Below are positions 63,301-64,000 of a stretch of 64,000 nt of DNA, piece by piece; the first letter of the stretch is position 1; each line of letters starts with the position of its first letter. Made by a program: the position numbers and the translations under genes. Source of the DNA: Campylorhamphus procurvoides (Eukaryota > Chordata > Aves > Passeriformes > Dendrocolaptidae); the NCBI GenBank assembly GCA_013396655.1, contig WBMV01003059.1, positions 41,651 to 105,650 on the forward strand. The letters run 5' to 3'. The notes below the pieces were generated by a model. The model saw only the letters and a program-made list of their open reading frames with translations, ran no database searches and had not been told where the DNA came from.

Positions 63301-64000
63301 ACTGTATTTTTAATAAAATAGAGATCACTTGATGAAACACATTATTTTCTCCCGATTTACTATAAGACTGGATTTATGGATGCGTAGTAATCTGTGAATA
63401 CACATCCTCTGTAACAAATATTCATGTTTGTTTTTAGCTACAATGCTTAAAGATACCCTGTGTGTATATATGAAAAACAAACAAATATCATGTAGCTGCC
63501 AGGGACTTGCTTAAAACCTGAGCAGTTCACCTAGATCAGCACTAGGATCTTCAGCAATCTGCATAGGCAGTCATAATTCTGGAAACAGAAAATTAAACTG
63601 CTGCCGAACTTGCCTGGCCAAGGAGAATGCTTCAGGACCAGGTTCAACATGCAGAGGCAGTGCATCTTACTCCTAAGTAAGCATTTCAAACATCTGTCTG
63701 CAGTGCTGAAAGCTCTGTGCTGACATCTGTTGAATAGCAGATCATTTGCAGGATTGTACGTCACAGGTGTATTTCATCCCAGTTTTGATAATCTCTTTAT
63801 TCCCTTCATGCCTGGCATGATTTGAGATCTGCTGACACAGGATTTCTGTGGTTCATAATTTCTATCTCAAGACACAAAATACGGCCTTAGGGTGTCAGCG
63901 GTCATTAACTATACGATCCCAGTTGGGGGTGAAAACTGGAACACTTTATTGAAGTGCGTGTTACAATATATAGTACCGAGAAATGCAGTATGTTAATGAG

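Larger units (their letters stand above)
42600..64000. other. Downstream non-coding sequence, right part
   Basis: No gene could be supported. The span is AT-rich with low-complexity tracts (48331-48424, 57261-57311), one tetranucleotide microsatellite (56781-56801), a short tandem duplication at 44180-44220, and an 11-bp-arm inverted repeat at 52260-52287. A 160-codon + strand open frame at 58483-58965 has no recognised domain. Several AT-rich blocks contain homeodomain-like or octamer motifs (see findings). Confidence 0.6.

Overview
The window is vertebrate nuclear DNA, AT-rich, intron-dominated and gene-poor, almost certainly from a bird. The avian call rests on the repeats: a 5'-truncated CR1 LINE of the bird type in tandem with a second CR1 tail, a solo LTR of an avian ERVL-like family with a perfect 5-bp target duplication, and a second avian-type LTR end at the left edge. 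The species cannot be fixed from the sequence.

The only protein-coding gene I can support is the 3' part of ROR2 on the + strand, the WNT5A-binding receptor tyrosine kinase-like orphan receptor. Five coding exons, numbered 5-9 by analogy with the nine-exon human gene, lie at 19384-19511, 22570-22884, 24363-24608, 26193-26395 and 28012-29454. All introns are GT-AG and the phases join without a break. Together they encode about 777 residues: the whole Frizzled-like cysteine-rich domain (10 Cys), the kringle (6 Cys), the transmembrane segment, the kinase domain with its atypical motifs (GEERFG, HKD, DLG, SPE), and the Ser/Thr-rich, Pro-rich and acidic tail. The signal peptide and Ig domain (exons 1-4) must lie to the left of position 1. 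ROR2 is preferred over ROR1 because the activation loop, the [10 protein letters not shown] stretch, the Tyr/Pro-rich tail and the acidic C-terminus match ROR2.

Layout: 1-19383 is intron 4, holding an LTR end, a MIR-like SINE, two CR1 fragments, a possible ancient SINE and several low-complexity tracts. 19384-29454 is the exon cluster. 29455 to about 31370 is the 3' UTR, with an old amniote-type CR1 fragment inside it. From 31370 to 64000 there is no convincing gene. That stretch contains a clean solo LTR (41985-42594), low-complexity and microsatellite tracts, and a few motif-bearing AT-rich blocks that could be regulatory. By vertebrate synteny (NFIL3-ROR2-SPTLC1), this downstream DNA should face NFIL3 on what is the Z chromosome in birds; that is inference.

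I found no RNA gene, CRISPR array, operon or novel multi-gene system. The most useful leads are the solo LTR with its target duplication, the CR1 fragment inside the ROR2 3' UTR, possible intron-retention or intronic-polyadenylation forms of ROR2, recurrent strand-switching G/T- and A/C-rich tracts, and one long unexplained antisense ORF just downstream of ROR2.
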